A stretch of DNA of 64,000 nucleotides from Halodesulfovibrio aestuarii (GCF_050571805.1 NZ_CP192219.1), one strand, 5' to 3'. Counted from the first letter of the stretch, positions 25,080 to 35,842 are shown. Numbers and translations: made by a program. Notes: a model not told the origin generated them from the letters alone.

Positions 25080-26408
25080 ATGGCTAAAAAGACGTTACTA
25101 CCTTTTGTGCTTCCAGTAGCAGCCTTCGGTACAACAATTATTGTCGGGGCGATGCTGCTGTATGAGTTTTCATCTACAGGCACTATGAGTTGGATAGACG
25201 CACTCTTCACTGCAACTTCTGCCGTGTGCGTTACAGGACTTACGGTTATAGACCCTGCTTCATCGCTGACAGACGGAGGGCAGACAACGCTGCTTGCCCT
25301 TATTCAGCTTGGCGGACTTGGTATTATGACATACTCAAGTCTTGCCCTGTATCTGCTCAGGCGAAGGGTTACACTTACAGACAGGCTTGCTGTCGGGCAG
25401 GCTCTTCTGCACAACACATCGTTTGATCTCGGACGTTTTTTACTGCGTCTGGCTGCGATGACATTTACCATTGAAATAGTTGGAACTATTCTGCTTTATT
25501 TCTTCGGAGATGGCCGCTTCACTGTATTTTCTGCAATTTTCCATGCCATTTCAGCATTCTGTAATGCCGGATTCTCTCTCTTTCCAGACAACATGATGAG
25601 CATGACAACCAACGTAGGGGTCAACTTTACCATTATGATACTCATCATTCTTGGCGGGTTGGGCTTTTCTGTGCTGGATGAGCTACACTTATGGTTCCGA
25701 CAGAAAAGGAAACACAAACTCTCGTTTATTACCAAAATTATTCTCTCAACATCTGCAATGCTGATAGTTGTCGGAACAATTGCACTGTTTATTTCACGTA
25801 TATCCTCCCCCAACGGAGAGAGTTTTACAACGAACCTGCTTACATCTCTTTTTCAGTCTGTGACGGCTCGTACTGCCGGATTTAACACAGTGAACATGGC
25901 CGAAATGACAAACCTGTATCTGCTGTTTATGATTTTTTTAATGCTTATCGGCGGCGCACCGGGGTCATGTGCGGGAGGGATTAAAGTTACAACGTTCCGG
26001 GCTCTTGGCGCATTCATGCTTGCTCAGGCACGAGGTCAGGAACAAGTCGTCATTGGCAACAAGTCTCTGGATTCAAAGACAATCAACAAGGTTGTTACGC
26101 TTGTATTCATGGTCACTATTATTGTCTGCCTTGCCACTGTTGCACTAAACTTAACAGAGGGCGGAAACTTTTCTCACACGCAGCTGCGCGGACAATTTTT
26201 AGAAATATTTTTTGAAGTTGTTTCTGCATTTGGTACAGTTGGACTCAGCATGGGCTTAACCGCAAAACTTACCACTGCGGGTAAGTGTATTATCATCGCC
26301 CTTATGTTCGTAGGCCGTATCGGCCCTATCTGGCTGCTGACAACGCTACAACAGTTTCATTCAAAAGTTCGGTATAAAGTACCGGAAACAGACCTTCCTA
26401 TCGGCTAG
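25080..26408 (+). CDS. ktrB: Potassium uptake channel subunit KtrB/TrkH family
   Basis: A sodium- or proton-coupled potassium translocating subunit. The 442-aa membrane protein has four pore repeats with the expected selectivity-filter glycines: AVCVTGLTV, FCNAGFSLFP, TARTAGFNTV and FGTVGLSMGL. The length and single-domain layout fit KtrB better than the longer TrkH. The RCK subunit gene follows after 12 bases, so the two form a complete Ktr system. No good ribosome-binding site directly precedes the ATG. Confidence 0.93.
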   Translation: MAKKTLLPFVLPVAAFGTTIIVGAMLLYEFSSTGTMSWIDALFTATSAVCVTGLTVIDPASSLTDGGQTTLLALIQLGGLGIMTYSSLALYLLRRRVTLTDRLAVGQALLHNTSFDLGRFLLRLAAMTFTIEIVGTILLYFFGDGRFTVFSAIFHAISAFCNAGFSLFPDNMMSMTTNVGVNFTIMILIILGGLGFSVLDELHLWFRQKRKHKLSFITKIILSTSAMLIVVGTIALFISRISSPNGESFTTNLLTSLFQSVTARTAGFNTVNMAEMTNLYLLFMIFLMLIGGAPGSCAGGIKVTTFRALGAFMLAQARGQEQVVIGNKSLDSKTINKVVTLVFMVTIIVCLATVALNLTEGGNFSHTQLRGQFLEIFFEVVSAFGTVGLSMGLTAKLTTAGKCIIIALMFVGRIGPIWLLTTLQQFHSKVRYKVPETDLPIG

Positions 26409-26420
26409 GAGCATATAAAG

Positions 26421-27071
26421 ATGAAAAAAATGGAAGTAGGAATAATTGGGCTCGGTAAATTTGGCAGCGCACTTGCTGAATGTTTATCCGACCTCGGGCA
26501 TACAGTTATCGGCGTGGATAGCTCCTCCAACGCCACTAAGAAGGCTGAAGAATTTCTTGATCAGACATATCAGGCAGATGCAACCGACGATGTTGTCCTC
26601 AAGCAGATGCGCTTTATGGATTTAGACAAGGTCATTGTCAGTGTCGGTAAATCTATGGAAACCTCCATCCTTATCGTCTTGAATCTGCAAGAAATGGGAG
26701 TCAAAAAGCTCGCCGTAAAAGCTATCAGTCACGAGCACGCTGTTGTTCTGAAGAGACTCGGTGTTGATACCGTAATTCAGCCGGAACGCGATGCAGCAAG
26801 CCAATTTGCACACCGTATAGCCAACCCGGGGATGCTTGACCTGCTCCCGCTGGGCGGCAACATCTTGCTGCAAGAGCTGGAAGTACACAAATGGGCAGGA
26901 AAAAGCCTTATCGATCTCGGACTGACCAGCTTCGGCGTTATGGTTGTAGCTTCCAAGAAAAAAGGGGACAAGGAGTACGAATTTGTTCCACCGGCGGACA
27001 GGATCCTGAAAGAAGGAGACATTCTTGTCGCCATCGGTAAAGAGTCTGACCTGCTTGAGCTTGAACCGTAG
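26421..27071 (+). CDS. ktrA: Potassium uptake regulatory subunit KtrA (RCK protein)
   Basis: A cytoplasmic gating subunit for KtrB. The 216-aa protein has an RCK-N Rossmann domain with nucleotide motif GIIGLGKFGSALAE (about residues 7-20) and the acidic end of strand two (VIGVDSS). An RCK-C domain follows (about 135-215, ending GDILVAIGKESDLLELEP). A single RCK pair matches KtrA rather than the doubled TrkA. It is the second gene of the ktrBA operon, closed by a terminator. An alternative Met lies three codons in. Confidence 0.93.
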   Translation: MKKMEVGIIGLGKFGSALAECLSDLGHTVIGVDSSSNATKKAEEFLDQTYQADATDDVVLKQMRFMDLDKVIVSVGKSMETSILIVLNLQEMGVKKLAVKAISHEHAVVLKRLGVDTVIQPERDAASQFAHRIANPGMLDLLPLGGNILLQELEVHKWAGKSLIDLGLTSFGVMVVASKKKGDKEYEFVPPADRILKEGDILVAIGKESDLLELEP

Positions 27072-27147
27072 TCACTCTCTCCGGCATATTTTTTCCCGCT
27101 TATTAACGTTTACAGAACGACCTCGAGCAACAAAATCACTTTGCATA

Positions 27148-27186
27148 AAAAAACGGGTGGAGTTTATAACTCCACCCGTTTTTTTA
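27148..27186. terminator. Terminator after ktrA, bidirectional
   Basis: An AAACGGGTGGAGTT / AACTCCACCCGTTT stem with A-run before and T-run after. It can also stop the opposing response regulator gene. Confidence 0.85.
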
Positions 27187-27334
27187 TGAAAAATAGCAAT
27201 TTTCACAGAACGATAAGGTATCCTCTACCTTCTTGAAAACAAAAAGCAAAGAGTTCCTCTCATCCATCCAGCTCTCGAATCAGCAGGTAACAATTTCAAG
27301 TCACTCAAAAAATATTCGAGACAGAATCCCTTTT

Positions 27335-28411
27335 TTACGCCCCAATCCCAAGAGCACTGTGCAAATGTTCTGAAACATTTGCGGTGGTTTCTGCGTATTT
27401 CTTTTTAATTTCAAGCACTGCTGGCAATTCGCTCAAAAAAACAGTCACTAAGTCAGGATCAAAATGTTTTCCAGCATCTTCATGAATGAGCGCCACAGCA
27501 TCTTCAACCGACCATGCACTTTTGTAGGGACGCTCAGAAGTAAGGGCATCAAAGACATCTGCTATAGCAACGACTCTACCCGAAAGCGGGATATCTTCAC
27601 CGGCAAGGCCATACGGGTAACCGGTTCCATCCCATTTTTCATGATGCGTAAGCGCGATTTCCCGTGCTGTTGATAACAACAGGGACGGATGATTATCACC
27701 GATAATCTCAGCGCCATACTCCGGATGCTTACGCATTATCTGCCATTCTTCCTTCGTAAGCTTTCCGGGCTTATTAAGAATGGAGTCTGGAATCCCAATC
27801 TTCCCGACATCATGCATTGGTGCAGCCTGAAACACCAGTTGAACCCAATCATCACCGGTATCAACCTGCTGGGCAATAATACGGGCATAGTGGCTCATCC
27901 TGATGACATGCAAACCAGTTTCGTTATCTTTATATTCAGCAGCCTGCCCTAAGCACCGAATGAGTTCCAGATGTGTGTTCTGCAACTCCTTAGTTCTTTG
28001 TAAAACAAGCTCTTCCAAATGATGGGTCTGGTTTCGCAAAGCTAATTGGGTACCTACCCGGGCTTTTACGATTGCAGGCAAAACAGGTTTACTTATGTAG
28101 TCTACAGCACCCAGTTCAAATCCCTGCGTTTCATTATCTGCTGAGTTTTTTGCCGTTATAAAAATAATAGGTATTTCTGCCGTTGCCGGATCTTCTTTTA
28201 AACGACGACAGACTTCATACCCATCCATGGACGGCATTACCACATCAAGTAAAATCATATCCGGTGAAGGATTATTACGAGCAATTTGTAACGCTTTTTC
28301 TCCTGTGCGGGCAGCCTTAACTTTATACTGCGGTTGTAGGATAGTCCGCAATATCTCAATATTCTCCGGTGCGTCATCAACCACCAGAACAGTCAGCTTA
28401 TCTCGAGTCAC
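27335..28411 (-). CDS. Response regulator with HD-GYP c-di-GMP phosphodiesterase domain
   Basis: 358 aa. Residues 1-120 are a receiver domain with the acidic pocket VVDDA, phospho-acceptor Asp56 (ILLDVVMP) and Lys109. After a coiled linker, residues about 140-345 form an HD-GYP domain with HD at 200-201 (APMHDVGKIGIP) and GYP at 264-266 (HHEKWDGTGYP). Family members hydrolyse cyclic di-GMP. It lies 147 bases downstream of the large hybrid kinase on the same strand, so it is the likely partner of that kinase: the kinase ends in Hpt, which would phosphorylate Asp56. Confidence 0.93.
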   Translation of the reverse strand: MTRDKLTVLVVDDAPENIEILRTILQPQYKVKAARTGEKALQIARNNPSPDMILLDVVMPSMDGYEVCRRLKEDPATAEIPIIFITAKNSADNETQGFELGAVDYISKPVLPAIVKARVGTQLALRNQTHHLEELVLQRTKELQNTHLELIRCLGQAAEYKDNETGLHVIRMSHYARIIAQQVDTGDDWVQLVFQAAPMHDVGKIGIPDSILNKPGKLTKEEWQIMRKHPEYGAEIIGDNHPSLLLSTAREIALTHHEKWDGTGYPYGLAGEDIPLSGRVVAIADVFDALTSERPYKSAWSVEDAVALIHEDAGKHFDPDLVTVFLSELPAVLEIKKKYAETTANVSEHLHSALGIGA

Positions 28412-28558
28412 AGAACAGCCCCCAAGCCTATATATGTTCTCAAAATACCTATTCCATAGCTAGTTCTCTATATGGAACACCTGATTGATATATAAAATCG
28501 CGCTCATTTCAAGTAAAAACTAGTTTTACCTCTTCCTTCCGATTCTATAACGAAACTT

Positions 28559-31500
28559 TTATGCGGAAAGTCTCTCTACTCCCGCTTCAAGTTCTTCCAA
28601 TAACGCTAATGCATTTTCAAAATCATAGTCACGCACCATACCGGCCATATTACGGACAAGCTCCTGTAAATCAGGGTCGCCTCCCATATGATGCTGAATA
28701 TCTTCAATCAAATCCACAGCCTCTGTATCATCATCATCCAACAAGTTACGTAATTGTACCAATTCCCTCTCTATTACCTCTTTCGAGAGCTGAACATCAG
28801 AAACAATAGGAGTAAGTACAAGTTTATTGCGGATATCATTTACGGTTGCAGCCAAAGTAGCATCAAGAGAATTAACTAATTGGCGCTGCATGGCAGGGGC
28901 ATTATCCGCCATAATGTTTGCTTCCAGTTCTGTAGCAAGCTTCTGAATCCTCGTTGCACCAATATTACCCGCAACACCTCTAAGAGTATGTGCCTGCCTG
29001 CTTGCCGCTTCAATATCGCCTCGCTGCAATGCTTCGCTTATAACAGCGATGTCATCTGCCTGTATTTCAGCAAAACGTACTAACAACCGCCGCAACAAAT
29101 CTTTGTTTTGCTGGCAAATGGACAAGCCTTTTTCAACATCCACACCGATAATATCCGGTAACTCATCACCCGAGTCGGAATCCTCTACACTCACCTGTAC
29201 AGCCAGTTTAGGCGTAATCCAGCGTGCCATTTTTGAAAACATGTCAAGAAGTTCCAGCGGCTTGGAAATATGGTCATTCATGCCGACTGCAAGTACTTTT
29301 CTTCTATCTCCAACCATCGCATTTGCTGTCATCGCAATAACTGGCAATGCAGCAAAACGAGGATCTTCCCGCAGCCTACGGGTTGCTTCATATCCGTCCA
29401 TCACCGGCATCTGACAGTCCATCAAAACACCGTCGAATGATTTTTCTTCCAGAATATCCAAGGCTTCCTGTCCATTTGTAGCAACAGTAACCGCCATTCC
29501 GTTAGACTCAAGCAGTTCAACAGCAAGTTCCTGGTTCACCTCATTATCTTCAACTAACAAGATAACCGCACCGGCTAGGTGCTGTACGGCTGCATTAATA
29601 GCACGTTTACGCCCTGTATTACGCTTTTCGGTCACATTCGGCACGCCTTTAATGGAAGCAATCGCCTGCAGCAATGGATTCTTAGTTAATGGCTTAGTTA
29701 CACAGGCATCAATAATACCCTGCTCCGCTGCATCCGTTGCGGCTTCACGACCAAAAGCTGTTACCATGATCAAATCCGGACAATGGTCTGGCCCATACTG
29801 TTCTTTGATCAACGTCGCTGTAGTGATGCCATCCATATCCGGCATACGCCAGTCAAGGAAGATCATTTCATACTCTTCTGCCTTTACAGACTGTTTGACC
29901 ATTTCGACAGCGTCCATGCCGCATTCTACTGCATCAGCTATATATCCGAGTTCAGTTAACAGCGAACAAAGAATCTCACGCGATGTTTTACTGTCGTCGA
30001 CCACAAGCACGCGAGCACCGTCAGACAATGTAATCGGTATTGGCTCTTCCAGTTCATTGACTTTCAAACGCACGTTAAAGGAGAAGGTTGCCCCTTTCCC
30101 GTATTCGCTTTCAACCCAGATCTCTCCCCCCATTAACTGGGCAAGTCTGCGGGAAATAACAAGCCCAAGGCCTGTTCCGCCATATCTTCTGGTCGTCGAG
30201 GTATCTGCCTGAGAAAAAGATTTAAACAGCTTAAAAATCTGTTCGCTATTCATACCAATACCGGTGTCCTGAACAGAGAATAACAGTGTTATCTCACTAG
30301 CATTTAAATCTTCTATCTCAATTGTAACGACAACCTCACCTTCTTCTGTAAACTTAACCGCATTGTTACCGAGGTTGATCAAGATTTGTCTCAGGCGCAT
30401 CGGGTCACCGATCAGCTTTCCCGGAACCTCAGGACAAACTTTAAAAAGCAATTCAAGTCCCTTTTCCTCAGCCTTCAGTCCCACAACCCCAGCGACATCC
30501 TGCATTACATCTTCAAGATAGAAAGGCACCTCTTCTATCTCCATTTTGCCAGCCTCAATCTTAGAAAAATCAAGAATGTCGTTAATGATGCCGAGCAATG
30601 AATACGCAGCCCTGTGTACTTTTTCGATGAAGTTGCGCTGACGTCTGGTCAACTCTGACTGTAATGCAAGGTGGGACATGCCAAGAATTGCGTTCATCGG
30701 AGTGCGGATTTCGTGGCTCATATTCGCCAAAAATTCGCTTTTTGCGTTAGACGCCTCTTCCGCTGTAATTTTTGCAGATTCGAGTTCCTGTTCCATCCGC
30801 TTACGCTGTGTAATATCTGTAAATACAATTACACAGCCTTGAATTTCCTCTTCATTGATAATGGAGCGACACGAAAATTCCACAGGAAAGGTATGGCCTG
30901 ACTTTGTTTGAAAAAATTCATTTTGATCAGTGGTCATCTGCCCGAAATATAAGGCGTTATAGATAGAGGCCTGAAGGAGACAACAGGTCTTACATTCATC
31001 AGCACAAAACCAAATATTCTCAAGAATCTTTTTGCCGACAATGTCATCATCAGTATAGCCAAGCAACGACAAGGCAGCATCATTCGCAAAAACAACCTCT
31101 CCTTGCCTGTTGAACCCCAGAAGCCCCTGACCGACAGATGTCAAAATCAAACGCCATTGCTTTTCAAGCTCCTGCAGATCCTGTGTCCGGTCAAGAACCT
31201 TACCCTCTAACTCTTCTTTGGACTGCAACAGGCTTATATTAGCTTTTCTGCCAAGGTGTAGGGTGAACAAAATGGACGGAATAGTAAACGAAAGCATAAG
31301 GAGCATGATGACAACCACACTATACTTTAACCGCGTATACTGTTCTAACAAGTCTCCTGCACGAACTTCAGCAACCAGTCCGATATTCAGCCCGGGGATC
31401 CAGCGAGCCAGTCCGTACACTTTTTCATTGCGAGCATTGCGATATCTGACAATACGCATTCCGGACTGTTTGGATACGTCATCCATTTTTTCAACAGCAA

Positions 31501-33559
31501 AAGGAACATCACCCCCTACAAACGCGCTCAAATAATTCTTCGAAAGATCTTCATCCACGGATGCCCCTGGAGTGCTCCGCGTATATAAAACTTGCCCCTT
31601 CCGGTTAACGGCAAAAATTTCACTCTGCTGTTTTGCAATATCCTCTTTTATTGATGAAAAGTAGAAACTATCATCAGCATCAATCTGAGCTGCAATAACC
31701 GCTATAGGCTTTCGTTTAGAATTTATAACAGGCATAAGCAGAAACGTCCTACGTTCGTTTAGCCCTGTTTCGGGGTCTGCATAATGGCAGGGAGGAACAA
31801 ACACGGTCTGTCCTGCAAGAGCTTTCTGAAATAACTCAAAGTGTCGTTTTACCATACTCGAGTACTGGTCCTTTTCATCTCCGACGAGCAGCTCCCCCGT
31901 TACAGACAGTAACGCTCTGGAATTCTCTCCCGAAAGGACTCCATATTCTTTCCAGTAATCTTCTAACGAATGCAACGCACGCGTATACTCTAAAGAATCT
32001 CTGTTGTCCGAAAGAGATGTCACATGATCAACAAGTGCAAAAAACAAGGGTCTACCTATCATGTACTGAAGAATATGCGAATGCACGTCAATCAGACGCA
32101 GCAACCGGGACTCGGTAACCTCAAGTCTTTCTTCTAAAAAATGCTCTTCTTTCTGAAGAATATCTTTCTTGCTCTCTGACAAAATGAACCATGACGTTCC
32201 GAAACAGAACAATACAAACAGTGCAATGGCAATCCACAGTGCCCGTGCAAAATTAAACGAACCGAGGACAAGCCCTTCAGTATGTTTTGTATGTTTGTTC
32301 AATTCGCGGCCAATAAAAAACAATGAACACAAAAAAACAAGAAACAACACAAACAACAACGCTATGCTTCTTTCGAAAGAATTTTTTACAGGCTGGTGTT
32401 GCATCACTGCATTGGGTGAAAGGACGTAATTCTGTACTATTTCATTTTTTTCAGCCGCGGTTAGTGAAGAAAGCATTTTTTCTGTAATAGAATACAGATA
32501 CGGTTCACTTTTGCTTGTCATAAACTGCAAAGGCTGAGGTGTGAACTCTTCTTGAGGGATAGCCCTTATACCGGTTAACGAATTTTCTTTTTGCGCATAC
32601 AGAACCGCCATATGGGCATCCAACAACGCATCAACGTCATTATTTAATACTGCGGCAATGGCGTCGACCAAACTGGGCATCAAAACCATATTAATACCGG
32701 GGAAGCGTCTTGGGAGTAACTCTTCCATAAGATACCCTTCCACTACAGCAACTCGTTTCCCGCGCAGGTCACTCATGTTCCTTATGGAATAGTCGTCCTG
32801 CCTGACAAACAAAAAATCTCGAACAGTCATAAAAGGCGTTGTAAAATCCCCATAACGTTCGAGAGATGAATGATAGTACATGTCAGGAATAAGATCGATT
32901 TCACCCCGTTTAAACTTATCCAGAAGCTCAGAAAAAGTTCCTCCGATAAATTTGAAACGTATAGGAAACTGCTTGAACATTTTCGCCATGAGATCAACAG
33001 CAATACCTCTGGGCTCACCATTAGAAGCAAAGAAGTTAAAAGGCGGCCACTGTTCTATACCAACACGTATTACTGGATTTTGTTTTACCCATTGTTTTTC
33101 TTCATCTGTCAGCAGTACCCCTCTGTCGCTGGCAGGCCCAGCGGGAAGAGCTTGATAATAGAGCTCCAGCCTACCAATTGTGCTGTCGTTATAGACAATT
33201 GATGCCGTATACTTAGGATATTGCTCTGCAGATACTGGAATTTTTTTATTAAAAACAGGCTCTTGGCGAAAACTGAAGTAGGTAAAAAAAGGCTCATTGG
33301 TAACGGTATCTACAACCCGTAAAGCCTTAATCTGCGGTGTTCTTTTAATTATGACAGAAAGCATTCCCTCTAGTTGTCTGTCATCAAGATTATACAAAAA
33401 GACTGCGCTTATCTGCGATAACTCTGTCGCAAGATCTGAACCATTTTGAGCAGCTCTAACGATAACATCGTCTGAATGTGCTTCGGCAACAGAGACAGGC
33501 GCAACAAGCATAATAAGCACAACTGCCCACATAAAAAGACTTTCAAAATATTTTTTCAA
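28559..33559 (-). CDS. Large hybrid histidine kinase with periplasmic solute-binding sensor
   Basis: 1666 aa, TTG start. In order: signal peptide (1-26); region of unknown fold (27-145); family 3 solute-binding domain (about 150-380); two membrane helices (about 398-416, 439-460); a second extracytoplasmic sensor (about 465-740); membrane helix (747-768); coiled coil; PAS (about 800-920); HisKA with His949; HATPase (about 1045-1165, DTGIGM, GGTGLGL). The C-terminus has two receivers (Asp1236, Asp1381) and Hpt (His1524). This is a complete phosphorelay in one chain. The PAS carries a cysteine cluster (C852, C856, C859, C860). The HD-GYP regulator downstream is the likely output. Confidence 0.93.
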   Translation of the reverse strand: MKKYFESLFMWAVVLIMLVAPVSVAEAHSDDVIVRAAQNGSDLATELSQISAVFLYNLDDRQLEGMLSVIIKRTPQIKALRVVDTVTNEPFFTYFSFRQEPVFNKKIPVSAEQYPKYTASIVYNDSTIGRLELYYQALPAGPASDRGVLLTDEEKQWVKQNPVIRVGIEQWPPFNFFASNGEPRGIAVDLMAKMFKQFPIRFKFIGGTFSELLDKFKRGEIDLIPDMYYHSSLERYGDFTTPFMTVRDFLFVRQDDYSIRNMSDLRGKRVAVVEGYLMEELLPRRFPGINMVLMPSLVDAIAAVLNNDVDALLDAHMAVLYAQKENSLTGIRAIPQEEFTPQPLQFMTSKSEPYLYSITEKMLSSLTAAEKNEIVQNYVLSPNAVMQHQPVKNSFERSIALLFVLFLVFLCSLFFIGRELNKHTKHTEGLVLGSFNFARALWIAIALFVLFCFGTSWFILSESKKDILQKEEHFLEERLEVTESRLLRLIDVHSHILQYMIGRPLFFALVDHVTSLSDNRDSLEYTRALHSLEDYWKEYGVLSGENSRALLSVTGELLVGDEKDQYSSMVKRHFELFQKALAGQTVFVPPCHYADPETGLNERRTFLLMPVINSKRKPIAVIAAQIDADDSFYFSSIKEDIAKQQSEIFAVNRKGQVLYTRSTPGASVDEDLSKNYLSAFVGGDVPFAVEKMDDVSKQSGMRIVRYRNARNEKVYGLARWIPGLNIGLVAEVRAGDLLEQYTRLKYSVVVIMLLMLSFTIPSILFTLHLGRKANISLLQSKEELEGKVLDRTQDLQELEKQWRLILTSVGQGLLGFNRQGEVVFANDAALSLLGYTDDDIVGKKILENIWFCADECKTCCLLQASIYNALYFGQMTTDQNEFFQTKSGHTFPVEFSCRSIINEEEIQGCVIVFTDITQRKRMEQELESAKITAEEASNAKSEFLANMSHEIRTPMNAILGMSHLALQSELTRRQRNFIEKVHRAAYSLLGIINDILDFSKIEAGKMEIEEVPFYLEDVMQDVAGVVGLKAEEKGLELLFKVCPEVPGKLIGDPMRLRQILINLGNNAVKFTEEGEVVVTIEIEDLNASEITLLFSVQDTGIGMNSEQIFKLFKSFSQADTSTTRRYGGTGLGLVISRRLAQLMGGEIWVESEYGKGATFSFNVRLKVNELEEPIPITLSDGARVLVVDDSKTSREILCSLLTELGYIADAVECGMDAVEMVKQSVKAEEYEMIFLDWRMPDMDGITTATLIKEQYGPDHCPDLIMVTAFGREAATDAAEQGIIDACVTKPLTKNPLLQAIASIKGVPNVTEKRNTGRKRAINAAVQHLAGAVILLVEDNEVNQELAVELLESNGMAVTVATNGQEALDILEEKSFDGVLMDCQMPVMDGYEATRRLREDPRFAALPVIAMTANAMVGDRRKVLAVGMNDHISKPLELLDMFSKMARWITPKLAVQVSVEDSDSGDELPDIIGVDVEKGLSICQQNKDLLRRLLVRFAEIQADDIAVISEALQRGDIEAASRQAHTLRGVAGNIGATRIQKLATELEANIMADNAPAMQRQLVNSLDATLAATVNDIRNKLVLTPIVSDVQLSKEVIERELVQLRNLLDDDDTEAVDLIEDIQHHMGGDPDLQELVRNMAGMVRDYDFENALALLEELEAGVERLSA

Positions 33560-33738
33560 AACTCTCTATCCCCCGCAGGTCTTGTCTCTGGAACATTATA
33601 TGATACAAGGTTGTTGCCTTCTGAAACAACGTTAATGCAGCACATTAAAAATATCTTTAGGTCAAAATAAAAAAGCACAAGCATGAAAAATTAACACACT
33701 ATCCATAACAATTTTTCTGCTACTTATTACGCAAGAAT

Positions 33739-34461
33739 CTACTTATAGCACTCAAGGATAGCAGCAAGCCGACCACTGTCTTTCATTCTCTGCAGTGCAG
33801 CGTTAAATCTTGGGAGTAAAAATTCATACTGCTTATTCAACCGAATAAGCTTTAAATGAGATGAAACTGCCTGCCCTGCAACAATGTTATATGAATGGCC
33901 AAGCATGAGATAACGAAAAATATCATCCGGCATCATAGAATAATGGCAGCGTTTTTTATCTATCATTTGTAAAAGTTGTTCCTCAGAAAGAAAGTTCTGC
34001 CGCTCTTCAAATATATCTGGATAATGAAAACCGAGTATTCCGCAAAACTTGCTCCCAATGGGAATATTTTCCTCTCCATAAAAACGTCCCAGTGCAGCAT
34101 TAGAGACATAGACGTCCTTGGTCTCCATAAATGAGTCCGTGTATACTGAATTCGTTACTTCAGCCGTCCGTTGCCGCCACTGAGGGCTAATCCCCATTTC
34201 CACGTCAATCTTACCAACAATCATGTACAGTCTAAGACGCGCTTTGGGCAGAGCCTTATACGAAAAGAAAATTCCTGTTTCTTTCGTAATCTCATCTAAG
34301 ACATCAATAAAAATGCCTTTGTAACCACCAGTGTTATCCTTCCAAAAATATGGTGGCCTATCAGCATTCATCAAGCCTACAACAAGCGAGCACGCATGTG
34401 ATTCAACTGCAAACGTACAGGCATACAGTGCCACCATAAGACACAGCAATAAACGTTTCAT
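33739..34461 (-). CDS. Periplasmic solute-binding protein (family 3-like)
   Basis: A 240-aa secreted protein with a signal peptide (about residues 1-23, ending SHA). The typical start of a family 3 binding domain follows: GLMNADRPPYFWKD, GYKGIFIDVLDEITKETGI, and GKIDVEMGISP. The domain is of normal length but there is no transporter operon. It lies upstream of the hybrid kinase gene on the same strand with a gap of about 180 bases. It may supply ligand information to that kinase or be an independent sensor; the ligand is unknown. Confidence 0.82.
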   Translation of the reverse strand: MKRLLLCLMVALYACTFAVESHACSLVVGLMNADRPPYFWKDNTGGYKGIFIDVLDEITKETGIFFSYKALPKARLRLYMIVGKIDVEMGISPQWRQRTAEVTNSVYTDSFMETKDVYVSNAALGRFYGEENIPIGSKFCGILGFHYPDIFEERQNFLSEEQLLQMIDKKRCHYSMMPDDIFRYLMLGHSYNIVAGQAVSSHLKLIRLNKQYEFLLPRFNAALQRMKDSGRLAAILECYK

Positions 34462-34937
34462 TGTGCCCTCTTACTCGTCACGTTAGTAACAAAAGCTACA
34501 ACAACTCTACAAACACAAGAGGAATATCGATCCATTATGCAACTCTTACCTCTCAATATTTATGTGGCAATTTTCATAGACACACTCACACTAAGAAAGA
34601 CTATAAATCTCTCTCTGGCAAGAGAAAGATGTAAGCACTCACTTTTTAAAGTGCGTATACACGAAAACCGACATGTAAAGACTTTTACAAATGCAATAAG
34701 CTTATAGAAACACTTGCCGTCCCATTTTTTTTTACTTTACATAATGGTGTACATAAATTCACCAGATTATCAAAGAGCTAATCCCAAATAACTGTACAAA
34801 TTATTTCCAACACATCACTACATCTTATCGACCGCATTACGGTTACACTTTACTTTTAGCCAGACCAAACATCTAATACAGACTGAGTCTGTTCCAATTT
34901 TACTGGGCATCACAGTAAGATTAGCTTATAGTTAACT
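34462..34937. other. Intergenic region, no gene seen
   Basis: A 476-base A/T-rich spacer between divergent genes (binding protein on minus, rhomboid on plus). It contains one short inverted repeat, GCACT / AGTGC near 34637-34655. Both promoters must lie here but I cannot place them with confidence. No ORF worth calling. Confidence 0.5.
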
Positions 34938-35705
34938 ATGATTCCTATTCACGACTCAATACCACGCGTCCATACGCCATACATGCTGTATACGATTATT
35001 GCGGTGTGTTTTGGTATTTTTTTATTAGAAAGACTTCTTCCAGTCTCTCAACTAACAGAATTTTTCTATGTCTATGGTGTTGTACCTGCACGTTTTACAG
35101 ACCCGGTATGGGCAGAACGTATGCATTTCCCTTCTGATGCAGAGTATGTTTTTATTACACACCTTTTTATCCATGGTGGATGGGTACATTTAATTCTAAA
35201 TATGTGGTTTTTGTGGATCTTTGGGGATAATATTGAAGATGTAATGGGGCCGTTACGTTTTCTATTCTTCTACCTTACGTGTGGTGTTGTTGCTATCCTC
35301 ATCAATATTGCATTCACACCAACAAGTGTAACACCTGTTATAGGTGCGTCAGGTGCCATTGCAGGAATTATGGGAGCATATTTTTTACTTTACCCGCATG
35401 CAAGAGTACTCACGCTTATTCCGATTGTGATTATCCCCTTTTTTTTCTACCTGCCTGCAGTCTTCTTTCTACTGCTATGGGTGGGGATACAGCTTGCACT
35501 CGGCATTGCAGCATTAAGCGGTCATGCCAGCACCTCCGTAGCCTGGTGGGCACACACCGGCGGTTTCATATGCGGCATTCTAATTTTGCCATTATTCAGG
35601 AAAAAGAACCGATGCTACTATTGTAAAATACCGGAGGGAACACCGCCTGTTCGACCACAGCTTCTAACCCCGAAACCAAGCGAACTGCCCCCCCCGGAAG
35701 AGTGA
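34938..35705 (+). CDS. Rhomboid family intramembrane serine protease
   Basis: A 255-aa inner-membrane protein with about six to seven hydrophobic segments. The catalytic Ser138 is in GASGAIAG and the catalytic His206 in WWAHTGGF; the HxxxN motif (HLILN) of the oxyanion region is also present. The loop with FGDNIED is typical of bacterial rhomboids. The C-terminus is cytoplasmic-like, proline-rich, with one CYYC pair. It cleaves substrate transmembrane helices; substrates are unknown. It is upstream of sufCB but separated by about 135 bases, so it may be independent. Confidence 0.93.
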   Translation: MIPIHDSIPRVHTPYMLYTIIAVCFGIFLLERLLPVSQLTEFFYVYGVVPARFTDPVWAERMHFPSDAEYVFITHLFIHGGWVHLILNMWFLWIFGDNIEDVMGPLRFLFFYLTCGVVAILINIAFTPTSVTPVIGASGAIAGIMGAYFLLYPHARVLTLIPIVIIPFFFYLPAVFFLLLWVGIQLALGIAALSGHASTSVAWWAHTGGFICGILILPLFRKKNRCYYCKIPEGTPPVRPQLLTPKPSELPPPEE

Positions 35706-35842
35706 TTAGCCACCACTTACCAACCTTTAAGAATTAATTCGCAACTCAAAACACGATTGACTTGAGCCGATTGATACCGCATAACGGGACGTCAGTTACA
35801 TTAGACGTGACTAAAAAAGAATCCCGTAAGGACGGTTCTCTC

